NCBI RefSeq assembly: GCF_001911425.1
Contig: NZ_MPPL01000001.1
Coordinates: 1,437,484-1,472,056, forward strand
DNA from: Mucilaginibacter polytrichastri
GTDB lineage: Bacteria > Bacteroidota > Bacteroidia > Sphingobacteriales > Sphingobacteriaceae
Length of the DNA: 34,573 nucleotides
Direction: 5' to 3'
The position numbers were made by a program, and so were the translations under genes. Each line of letters opens with the position of its first letter. The stretch's first letter is position 1. Shown here in pieces: positions 27,149-34,573 of this stretch. The notes beneath the pieces are model-generated. The model worked only from the letters and a program-made list of their open reading frames with translations, did no database searches and was not told where the DNA came from.

Positions 27149-27165
27149 TTTAGTATAATACTAAA
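27149..27165. promoter_or_regulatory. Perfect 17-bp palindrome in the operon leader
   Basis: TTTAGTATAATACTAAA is an uninterrupted inverted repeat with 8-bp arms around one central A. It lies 14 bp downstream, in transcription direction, of the conserved 55-bp element and about 150 bp before the first start codon. It is AT-rich, so as RNA it would form only a weak hairpin; a dimeric DNA-binding protein site or part of a promoter is more plausible. A near copy of half of it (CTTTAGTACTATA on the minus strand) lies upstream of the HTCS gene. Confidence 0.4.
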
Positions 27166-27178
27166 GGCTAAGGTCTGC

Positions 27179-27233
27179 TAATGGTTTATGAACCTATGCG
27201 AATTTTTGTTAAAAAAATGCAACAAATGTTTAA
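27179..27233 (-). promoter_or_regulatory. Conserved 55-bp upstream element, copy A (candidate HTCS operator/promoter)
   Basis: This block aligns without gaps to 34299-34353 at 46 of 55 positions. The best conserved parts, read on the minus strand, are TTAAACATTT at the upstream end, TTTTTAACAAAAATT in the middle and TTCATAA followed by CCATTA at the downstream end. TTAAACA and TTTAACA repeat 20 bp apart, two helical turns, as expected for a dimeric AraC-type DNA-binding domain. It lies 177 bp upstream of the CE1 start at 27001, on the operon's coding strand, in a stretch with no gene. Nothing else in the window matches it. Operator function is inferred. Confidence 0.6.
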
Positions 27234-27266
27234 AAGCCACATCTGTAATGAGACATTGAAATAAAA

Positions 27267-30200
27267 TTAAACAGCCGCATCGTTACGATGCGCTTCTTTT
27301 GCTTTACTCTTTTTAATATTCAAAAAATCAGAAGGGGATAGATTATATTTTTCTTTAAATACTTTTGAAAAATAACCAGGTGTGGCAAAACCGGTCATGA
27401 AAGCTACCTCGCGAATAGTGTATTGTGAGTTTTCGAGTAGTAAAGCTGCCTTTTGCAGTTTTATCGTTCGTACATAATCTATCGGCGGCTGGCCAGTGAG
27501 TTCAAACATTTTGTTGTACAGTGAACTGCGACTCATGCGCAAATGTTTGCTAAGCTCTTCAATAGAAAACGTTGGGTCGTTCAGTCTTTCCTCAATGAAC
27601 GTTGAAATATCATTTAATAGTTTTTCATCGTTTGATTGAACTTCATTTTCAGTTACAATCATCTGTATTTGTTTAGAAAACGTAACTTTTAGCCGTTGGT
27701 TAAGGTTTATCAGGTTCTTAACCCTGGTGTTTAATATCTCAAAACTAAAAGGTTTGGTGAGGTAGTCATTTGCTTCTGTTTGCAAACCTTTTATTTGGTC
27801 TTCTTCCCTGCCCAAAGCTGTCAGTAATATAACGGGTATAAAACTTGTACGTTTGTCGGTTTTAATTTTTCTGCATAGCTCTATTCCATCCATCACTGGC
27901 ATATTCACGTCGCTTATCACTAGGTCTGGGTGGCCGGATAGTACTTTTTGCCAGCCATCTTTTCCATTTGAGGCTTCTGCAACCTTATAATTTGTTTCCA
28001 GGTTTTCTTTTAAATAGTTCTTAAAATCCTCATTATCCTCCACCAACAAGATGCTGTATTTTTTATTATCAGATACTTTTACAACATTTCCCGATTTACT
28101 GCTTTTCTCAGTTTGAGGGCTTAATTGTGCTGCCACCATATGTTCGGCGCTATTAATTATTGGCAGTAAAACAGTAAAAGATGTGCCGACACCCGGCTTG
28201 CTTACAACGGTAACATCGCCACCATGAAGTTCGGTAAACTCTTTAACGATTGATAACCCTATGCCGCTTCCCTGGTTCAGTATTATATCCGGAGTATCAT
28301 GCTGGAAAAACTTTTCAAAAATTTTGAGTTGATCTCTTTTCGGTATACCCACACCAGAATCACATACGATAATTTGGAGGCTTTTTACCTCTGCCTGGCA
28401 AACAAGTGATAAGGTTATACTTACCAAACCGCCCGAATTTGTAAATTTAAACGCGTTTGAAAGCAGGTTGAAAATTATACGCTCAACTTTATCAGCGTCG
28501 AAACGTGCCTCCATACTTTCGACCTTTGTTTTAAATTCAAAGGTTATTTTTTTGCGTTCTGAAATATCCTGAAAGGAACCAGCCGCATCCCTGATAAAAG
28601 CGACTAAATCACCATCTGACAGATTGAGCCTTAGTTCTTGCTCCTCCATTTTTCTAAAATCAAGTAATTGGTTAACGAGGTTAAGCAAACGGCGCGCATT
28701 GCGTTTGATAACTGAAACCTCCCTGAGTATGTTTTCTTCAATTGGTAGTGACATCAGCTTTTCAACAGGCGCCATAATTAAAGAAATAGGTGTGCGAAAC
28801 TCGTGGCTAAGGTTGGTTAAGAAATTGATTTTCATTACATCAAGTTCATGGAGTCGTTTTGTTTCACGTTTTTCTACCTCAATCGCAAGTTTTCTTTTAA
28901 TGTTCTTGATGCTTCTGTAACGAATATAGAAAAGGGTAGTGGCAGCAGTTAATATATAGATAATATATGCATAAACTGTACGCCACCACGGTGGCAATAC
29001 AGTAATTGACACCGCTGTGGGCGCTGTGCTCCATACTCCCTTGCTATTGCTTGCTCTTACCAAAAATGTATAAGTGCCCGGGTCTAGATTAGTAAAATAT
29101 GCGGTAGACGTACGGCCAACGTAATTCCACCTGGTATCAAAACCTTTAAGCATGTATGAGTACTGGTATTGCCGGGCATCAGTATAATTTAAAGCTGTGT
29201 AACTAATGGAAAAATTTTGATGATAGGCCAGATTGATTTTTTTTGCTATACTGATCTGCTGCTTAATGGGCGAATTTTCGCCTGCTGTGATTAGGTTATT
29301 ATCGACTTTTAGGCCTGTTAAAACTACTTTAGAAATTTCGTTATTCTCGGGAAGTTGTTGCGGGACGAAATAATTAAACCCATCTTGACCGCCGAAAAAC
29401 AACATTCCGTTTGCCGTTTCTAACCCTGCCCCGCGGATAAAGGGGCTATCTTGCACTCCGTTTTGTTTGCCATAAATATTCGTTTTCCTTGTACGTAAAT
29501 CAAGGCTAACAATCCCCCTGCTGGTACTTAGCCAAAAAAGCCCGTTTTTGTTCTGTAAGATTTTGTAAACAATATCATTAATAAGCCCCTCGTCTTCCAA
29601 ATATGGCTTAAACCGGGCATGCTTGGCATCAAACTCGTCAATACCGCCTCCATTAGTTGCCACCCAGGTTTTGCCCGCTTCGTCTTGCAAAACAGATAAG
29701 ATTAGGTTATTAGGTAGCGCATTAGCAGTTTTGTTATAAAGTGTAATGCTTGCTGTATTGATATTAAAAACAATAATTCCACCACCCCAGGTACCAACCC
29801 ATACTTCATCGTTATTAATTGGAGTTATAGTTCGTATAAAATTATTAATTGTTTTATTGTGCAGGCTGCCGGTATTAAAAAGCTGGCTGTAATTATAAAA
29901 TTGCCCGGTTTTAGGGTCGTAAATATCTGTTCCGCCGCCGTTTGTGCCAATCCACATACGGCCCATTTGGTCTTCTTCTATACAATAAACATCGTTTTGT
30001 GAAATGTGCTTCCCCACACTTTCCTTCATAATGTGCTCGCACTTGCCGGTAGATTGGTCAAGTATATAAAGCCCATGTTGTAACGTACCTATCCATAGCT
30101 TCCCTGTTTTAGCGTACTTTAAGGATAGTACGGAGATATGGTTTTCCGAAGTTTCGTGCTGCGCATCAATGCGGATAGTTTTGAAAAGGCTTGTAGTTTT

Positions 30201-31337
30201 GTCAAAAACCTGCAGGCCGTTATCCGTGCCTGTGAAAATGGCTCCTTTTGGATGCTCTGCAAAAGTATTAACATTGGGCCCCGCCAGGCCTTGTGGGTCG
30301 AAGGGGTTATTTAACTTAACATTTAACAAAGCCAGGTTGCGGTCAAATTTATTTATACCACCATTGCTTGTACCTATCCAATAAACACTGCTTTTATCAA
30401 TATATATGCTGCTTATGGCTTTTGCCGAAAGGCTGTAGTTGTTCCTCAACTGGGGTAAATAACGTTCGCTCTTCAAATTCCGGGTATTGAAAATAACCAG
30501 TCCGCTATCAGTACCCAACCATAAATAGCCATTATCCGGCGCTATTACAAGCACCCGGGTGTTTGGGAAATTGGTAAATCCCTTTTCGTCAGGCTGTAAC
30601 ACACTAAGCCCGCTATGCGTTCCAAACCACATCCTGCCCGAATTATCTTCGGCTATGGCTTTTATTATACCGGGCCCTATGGTTTTCTTATCCTGTTCAT
30701 TATGTACATACTGCTTAACCTCGCCGCTTTTGAGGTTAAAGCAAAATAAACCCAAATTAGTACCCATCCACATCCTTTGTTTGCTATCTTCAAGAAAACC
30801 GAATGCAACTGTTGGCGCTTTAGAATTAACAAAGGTTGGGTTAGTTGTAGTATTGGTTTTTAGATCGATAATGTGTATGCCGCTAAAGCCAGATACCCAT
30901 AGCCTGCCCAGGTAGTCTCCACTAATGGCTAAAATTGGTTCTGTTTGTAGCTTTTTCCATACTGCGCCCGCTCTGTATTGGTGAAATGTATCATGCGTAC
31001 GGTCATAATAAACTAATGCACCGCCGCCTGTCCCTATCCAAAGCCGCCCGGTTTTATCTTCATAAAGAGAGAGTATTTCATTTATGGGCAAGCTGTTTAT
31101 GTCTCCATCGCGGTGCCGGTATACGGTAAAATTGGTGCCGTCAAAGCGGTTCAAACCGTCTGCGGTGGCAAACCAAACCCAGCCATAACTATCTTTAAGT
31201 ACCGCATTTACAACATTAGAAGAAAGGCCATTTTTAGTTGTTAGTGAAGTGAAATTAAGCGCTTGCTGCCCATAACCCTGCAAAAAGGATGGCGCCAGCA
31301 ACGCAAATAATAACGAATTAAAAATTGCTTTTCTCAA
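27267..31337 (-). CDS. Hybrid two-component system (HTCS) sensor/regulator of the PUL
   Basis: One polypeptide of 1356 residues combines periplasmic sensor, histidine kinase and response regulator. In order: signal peptide (1-24); two beta-propellers built of Reg_prop repeats (about 30-660, recurring WxGTxxGG motifs); a Y_Y_Y domain (about 710-780); a transmembrane helix (about 788-806); HisKA with phospho-acceptor H845 in SHEFRTP; HATPase (NAFKF 961-965, DSGVGIP 993-999, GSGIGLS 1023-1029); receiver (about 1094-1210) with acidic pair E1100/D1101, phospho-site D1143 and K1195; and an AraC-type HTH (about 1255-1338). All phosphorelay residues are present. The start appears to be TTG: no in-frame ATG lies between it and the upstream stop, and it gives a perfect signal peptide. 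Such regulators bind an oligosaccharide in the periplasm and activate PUL genes. Confidence 0.95.
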   Translation of the reverse strand: MRKAIFNSLLFALLAPSFLQGYGQQALNFTSLTTKNGLSSNVVNAVLKDSYGWVWFATADGLNRFDGTNFTVYRHRDGDINSLPINEILSLYEDKTGRLWIGTGGGALVYYDRTHDTFHQYRAGAVWKKLQTEPILAISGDYLGRLWVSGFSGIHIIDLKTNTTTNPTFVNSKAPTVAFGFLEDSKQRMWMGTNLGLFCFNLKSGEVKQYVHNEQDKKTIGPGIIKAIAEDNSGRMWFGTHSGLSVLQPDEKGFTNFPNTRVLVIAPDNGYLWLGTDSGLVIFNTRNLKSERYLPQLRNNYSLSAKAISSIYIDKSSVYWIGTSNGGINKFDRNLALLNVKLNNPFDPQGLAGPNVNTFAEHPKGAIFTGTDNGLQVFDKTTSLFKTIRIDAQHETSENHISVLSLKYAKTGKLWIGTLQHGLYILDQSTGKCEHIMKESVGKHISQNDVYCIEEDQMGRMWIGTNGGGTDIYDPKTGQFYNYSQLFNTGSLHNKTINNFIRTITPINNDEVWVGTWGGGIIVFNINTASITLYNKTANALPNNLILSVLQDEAGKTWVATNGGGIDEFDAKHARFKPYLEDEGLINDIVYKILQNKNGLFWLSTSRGIVSLDLRTRKTNIYGKQNGVQDSPFIRGAGLETANGMLFFGGQDGFNYFVPQQLPENNEISKVVLTGLKVDNNLITAGENSPIKQQISIAKKINLAYHQNFSISYTALNYTDARQYQYSYMLKGFDTRWNYVGRTSTAYFTNLDPGTYTFLVRASNSKGVWSTAPTAVSITVLPPWWRTVYAYIIYILTAATTLFYIRYRSIKNIKRKLAIEVEKRETKRLHELDVMKINFLTNLSHEFRTPISLIMAPVEKLMSLPIEENILREVSVIKRNARRLLNLVNQLLDFRKMEEQELRLNLSDGDLVAFIRDAAGSFQDISERKKITFEFKTKVESMEARFDADKVERIIFNLLSNAFKFTNSGGLVSITLSLVCQAEVKSLQIIVCDSGVGIPKRDQLKIFEKFFQHDTPDIILNQGSGIGLSIVKEFTELHGGDVTVVSKPGVGTSFTVLLPIINSAEHMVAAQLSPQTEKSSKSGNVVKVSDNKKYSILLVEDNEDFKNYLKENLETNYKVAEASNGKDGWQKVLSGHPDLVISDVNMPVMDGIELCRKIKTDKRTSFIPVILLTALGREEDQIKGLQTEANDYLTKPFSFEILNTRVKNLINLNQRLKVTFSKQIQMIVTENEVQSNDEKLLNDISTFIEERLNDPTFSIEELSKHLRMSRSSLYNKMFELTGQPPIDYVRTIKLQKAALLLENSQYTIREVAFMTGFATPGYFSKVFKEKYNLSPSDFLNIKKSKAKEAHRNDAAV

Positions 31338-31560
31338 TATGCCGTAACAGTAAATAGATGTTTTTCCTCGTTAAGTTTTGGTAAGTATATTGCTGGCCTT
31401 AGCCTAAATACAAGACTGAAGTTAATGGTTATTAAAGGGTAGAACAAATAATACGGTTCAAAAATTAAAAATTTATTCTATAGTACTAAAGGACTTAAAT
31501 ATTCATTTATGTACGTCCAATATTATAATTCCGGGCCAAATGGTACCCAAAATCCATTAT
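31338..31560. promoter_or_regulatory. Intergenic region upstream of the HTCS gene
   Basis: These 223 AT-rich bases separate the GH43-CBM6 stop from the HTCS start, enough room for a separate regulator promoter. On the minus strand CCTTTAGTACTATA (31492-31479) lies about 140 bp before the TTG start and matches 13 of 14 bases of a segment in the operon leader (27167-27154) that lies about 153 bp before its start codon. No strong terminator follows GH43. A consensus Bacteroidota -7 box (TAnnTTTG) is not clear; TATTATTTG near 31450 is one base off in spacing. Confidence 0.35.
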
Positions 31561-32901
31561 TTAGTCAAACCTTACCCAGTCAATACTTGCCGGGCTTACA
31601 CCTTTTAGCACAACAAACAGATCATGTGTGCCTGAAGGGATTTTCAGCAGGTTTGATTTGGTCATTTTCCAGTCGCCACTTTTTGCTGTTTTGATTGTAC
31701 CGATGAGTGTGCCGTTCAATTTGTCGAGCCGTACCTCTATCACAGTACCTTGTTCTGAGGTAGCCATAACATTAACCGTTTTTGCTTTTTTAGCACCAAA
31801 ATCAACCGCGTTATAACGCACCCACGCGCCTTTCTCGGTAAGGTTGGTTTTCCAGCCTTTCATGCGTTGTGCGGTGTCAATAAAATCAATGGTTACACCT
31901 TCTTTGCTAATGTCGCTGTAGCGGTCTATCTGTATCTCCTTATTGGCACGGGTAACGCCCACGCCACGTAGGGTTGGGATAACTTCCCGAATGGTACCGT
32001 CAGTATTAAAAAACAAACTATCGGCCCTGATGGAGCGGTTCTTATCAAAATTTGGTGAAAGGTCATTACGGTGATAGAATAGGTACCACTGTCCTTTAAA
32101 TTCGATCAGGGACTGGTGGTTTGTCCAGCAATTAGGCGATTCCTTCATAATTACCCCTCCAAACTTAAACGGCCCCATCGGGTTACTGGCCATTGCATAT
32201 TCCAGTCGCTCTGTTTTGTTTTCCACGTGCGGATATGTCAGGTAATAAATTCCTTTGCGCTCAAACAAATACGGGCCTTCTTTCAGGCCTTTTTCGGGAA
32301 GGTCGCCCAGTATTTTTGGCTCCGAAGCCAACTCCATCATATTTTCCTTCAATTTGGCAGCGTAGATATTTCCCTGCGCATAGTAAATGTATGCCTGCCC
32401 ATCCTTATCAATAAAAACGTTAGGGTCTATGCCCAATGCGCCTTTTATAGGTTCGGGTTGGGGAACAAACGGGCCCTGTGGTTTATCGGCTATGGCCACG
32501 CCTATGCCAAACCCACGCCCAATATTTGGCTTTACAATAGCCGGAAAATAAAAGTAATATTTTCCGTTACGGGCGATACAATCTGGTGCCCACATGGCAT
32601 AGGCGCTTGAATCAGCCCAGTTTACTTTATTTTGGCTTACAATTACGCCATGATCTGTCCAGTCTGTTAAATTGGGGGAGGAAAAAACGTGATAGTCTGC
32701 CATGTTAAACCAGCCTGCGCGGCCGTGCCCCTTGGTAGCCATAATATCATGCGAGGGGTATACATATACTTTATCGCCAAAAACGCGAGCAGATGGATCG
32801 GCAGTAAACTGGCTCATAATGAGTGGGTTTTGGGCATAGGTATGAGTTGCCATTGCTGCCATAAAGCCAATAAGTAATAAATATTTACTTAATTTTTTCA
32901 T
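31561..32901 (-). CDS. GH43 enzyme with C-terminal CBM6 (probable arabinofuranosidase)
   Basis: This secreted GH43-CBM6 protein has a different propeller from the one at 11071-12378. Numbered from the longer frame (ATG 32928), the base is D44 (QFTADPSARVF), the pKa modulator D168 (LGIDPNVFID) and the acid E217 (LKEGPYLFER), so the site is complete. The CBM6-like domain (about 325-455) has VRYNAVDFG, EVRLDKLNG and SGTHDLFVVLKG. I prefer the ATG at 32901 because MKKLSKYLLLIGF starts a clean signal peptide, whereas the ATG at 32928 falls inside the tail of the upstream hairpin. Substrate is likely an arabinose or xylose side chain of xylan. The gene starts only 28 bp after a terminator-like hairpin, leaving no room for an ordinary promoter, so expression probably depends on read-through from the CE1 gene. 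Confidence 0.88.
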   Translation of the reverse strand: MKKLSKYLLLIGFMAAMATHTYAQNPLIMSQFTADPSARVFGDKVYVYPSHDIMATKGHGRAGWFNMADYHVFSSPNLTDWTDHGVIVSQNKVNWADSSAYAMWAPDCIARNGKYYFYFPAIVKPNIGRGFGIGVAIADKPQGPFVPQPEPIKGALGIDPNVFIDKDGQAYIYYAQGNIYAAKLKENMMELASEPKILGDLPEKGLKEGPYLFERKGIYYLTYPHVENKTERLEYAMASNPMGPFKFGGVIMKESPNCWTNHQSLIEFKGQWYLFYHRNDLSPNFDKNRSIRADSLFFNTDGTIREVIPTLRGVGVTRANKEIQIDRYSDISKEGVTIDFIDTAQRMKGWKTNLTEKGAWVRYNAVDFGAKKAKTVNVMATSEQGTVIEVRLDKLNGTLIGTIKTAKSGDWKMTKSNLLKIPSGTHDLFVVLKGVSPASIDWVRFD

Positions 32902-32920
32902 ATTGTAAATAAGGATAAAT

Positions 32921-32959
32921 AAAAACATAAAGATGGAGGTGAGTAACCACCTCCATCTT
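32921..32959 (-). terminator. Terminator-like hairpin between CE1 and GH43 genes
   Basis: Perfect 12-bp arms (32948-32959 and 32930-32941; AAGATGGAGGTG with CACCTCCATCTT) enclose a 6-base loop and start 7 bases after the CE1 stop codon. On the minus strand the hairpin is followed by TATGTTTTTATT. The stem is strong and the T-run near, so it could terminate or attenuate transcription. Because the next gene begins 28 bp on, partial termination is more likely than a full stop. Confidence 0.75.
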
Positions 32960-32966
32960 GTAAATA

Positions 32967-34226
<1,260 letters not shown>

Positions 34227-34298
34227 TTAATTAAAAGTTGGATAGGTTCAGATAATCATTTAAGGTTATTGGCAATACAAGCGTGTACTAAATTGAGT

Positions 34299-34353
34299 TA
34301 ATGGCTTATGAAACAGTGCTAATTTTTGTTAAAAACCTTCAAGAAATGTTTAA
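34299..34353 (-). promoter_or_regulatory. Conserved 55-bp upstream element, copy B (candidate HTCS operator/promoter)
   Basis: This is the partner of 27179-27233, with 46 of 55 identical positions and no gaps. The middle block AATTTTTGTTAAAAA (plus strand) and the AAATGTTTAA block are fully conserved, while the two short stretches between are not, as in a protein-binding site. It sits 8 bp after the base of the SusD terminator and 153 bp before the CE1 start at 34145, exactly where a new transcription unit must begin. The rest of the leader (34146-34298) shows no gene. Confidence 0.6.
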
Positions 34354-34361
34354 TTATAACT

Positions 34362-34391
34362 AAAAAGCTGCCCGGGTTATCCGGGCAGCTT
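34362..34391 (-). terminator. Intrinsic terminator after the SusD-like gene
   Basis: Perfect 11-bp GC-rich arms (AAGCTGCCCGG, 34365-34375, and CCGGGCAGCTT, 34381-34391) surround a 5-base loop. On the minus strand the stem is followed by TTTTTAG. It begins 29 bp after the SusD stop. This is a classic rho-independent terminator and marks the end of the SusC/SusD transcript. Confidence 0.9.
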
Positions 34392-34420
34392 GGGTTTGAT
34401 AGGTTAGATTAATGAATTAT

Positions 34421-34573
34421 TTAATAGCCAATATTTTGAGGGTATTTTGGGCCCGAAAGCACATTATTAATTAAACCTTGAGGGATAGGCCAGCGAGCAT
34501 GATAAGCCTGTACATTTAAACCGCCATTTGGATTGTACATTTGATTTCTACGTACCAGTTGCTGAGTACGTAC
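34421..34573 (-). CDS. SusD/RagB-like glycan-binding lipoprotein, C-terminal 50 residues (cut by window edge)
   Basis: The open frame enters from the right edge and ends at TAA (34423-34421). The visible tail contains HARWPIPQ followed by a short spacer and YPQNIGY at the stop. The WPIPxxE/Q... QNPGY ending is the near-invariant C-terminus of SusD/RagB proteins, which hold glycans at the outer membrane for the SusC porin. Only 50 residues are available, so substrate-binding residues cannot be assessed. A terminator follows directly, separating it from the esterase/GH43 unit. SusC should lie immediately beyond it. Confidence 0.85.
   Translation of the reverse strand, partial: VRTQQLVRRNQMYNPNGGLNVQAYHARWPIPQGLINNVLSGPKYPQNIGY

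Larger units (their letters stand above)
27002..27266. other. Intergenic leader between the HTCS gene and the long operon
   Basis: These 265 bp have no credible coding content. They hold the 55-bp conserved element and the 17-bp palindrome. Past the HTCS stop I see no GC-rich hairpin with a T-run, so some transcription from the regulator gene could continue into the operon. A long 5' leader (more than 100 bases) would result if transcription starts near the element. Confidence 0.6.

Noticed and set aside
32116..32610. 164-codon open frame on the plus strand, antisense to GH43-CBM6
   Set aside because: It lies wholly within a well-supported gene on the opposite strand, has no recognisable domain, and its composition is that of a reverse-frame translation.
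32902..32928. Upstream ATG start for GH43-CBM6
   Set aside because: It falls in the tail of the terminator-like hairpin and adds nine residues before an already complete signal peptide.

Overview
The window is a large part of a polysaccharide utilisation locus (PUL) from a Bacteroidota genome. Protein style (SusD C-terminus, hybrid two-component sensor, GH43-CBM6 fusions, CE1 esterases with an N-terminal E-set domain) points to a Sphingobacteriales soil or plant-associated bacterium such as Mucilaginibacter or Pedobacter; the genus is inference. Every convincing gene lies on the minus strand, so transcription runs from high to low coordinates. The target glycan is very probably a heavily decorated, esterified glucuronoarabinoxylan of the grass cell-wall type. 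The backbone tools are a GH10 endo-xylanase and a GH3 beta-xylosidase. The side-chain tools are GH115 alpha-glucuronidase, five GH43 enzymes, GH127/GH146, two GH31 and GH95. The ester tools are a CE6-type SGNH esterase, three CE1 feruloyl/acetyl esterases and one small alpha/beta-hydrolase.

Layout in transcription order. (1) 34573-34421: the last 50 residues of a SusD/RagB-like glycan-binding lipoprotein, followed by a strong intrinsic terminator (34362-34391). The SusC/SusD pair therefore lies just beyond the right edge. (2) 34145-31561: a CE1 esterase and a GH43-CBM6 enzyme, with a terminator-like hairpin between them. (3) 31337-27267: a 1356-residue hybrid two-component system (HTCS) regulator with a probable TTG start. 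(4) 27001 to the left edge: a single tightly packed run of 16 genes (CE1, GH95, three-domain GH43, alpha/beta-hydrolase, CE1, GH43, GH115, GH31, GH43-CBM6, GH31, GH3, CE6, GH10, GH127/146, an unassigned secreted protein, and the start of another GH43). Gaps are mostly 10-60 bp and no strong terminator is visible, which suggests a polycistron of about 27 kb.

How the parts would work together. The endo-xylanase, possibly on the cell surface, and the esterases open the polymer. SusC/SusD imports the oligosaccharides. Periplasmic GH115, GH43, GH31, GH95 and GH127/146 strip glucuronate, arabinose, xylose and L-galactose or L-fucose caps. GH3 and GH43 beta-xylosidases finish to xylose. The HTCS would bind an intermediate in the periplasm and switch on the enzyme units. 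In support, a 55-bp element with 46 identities and no gaps occurs exactly twice, once in front of unit 2 and once in front of unit 4. It is the best candidate here for the regulator's operator or a shared promoter.

No tRNA, rRNA, CRISPR array, insertion sequence, integrase or phage gene was recognised, and no gene appears broken. Both terminal genes are cut by the window edges.
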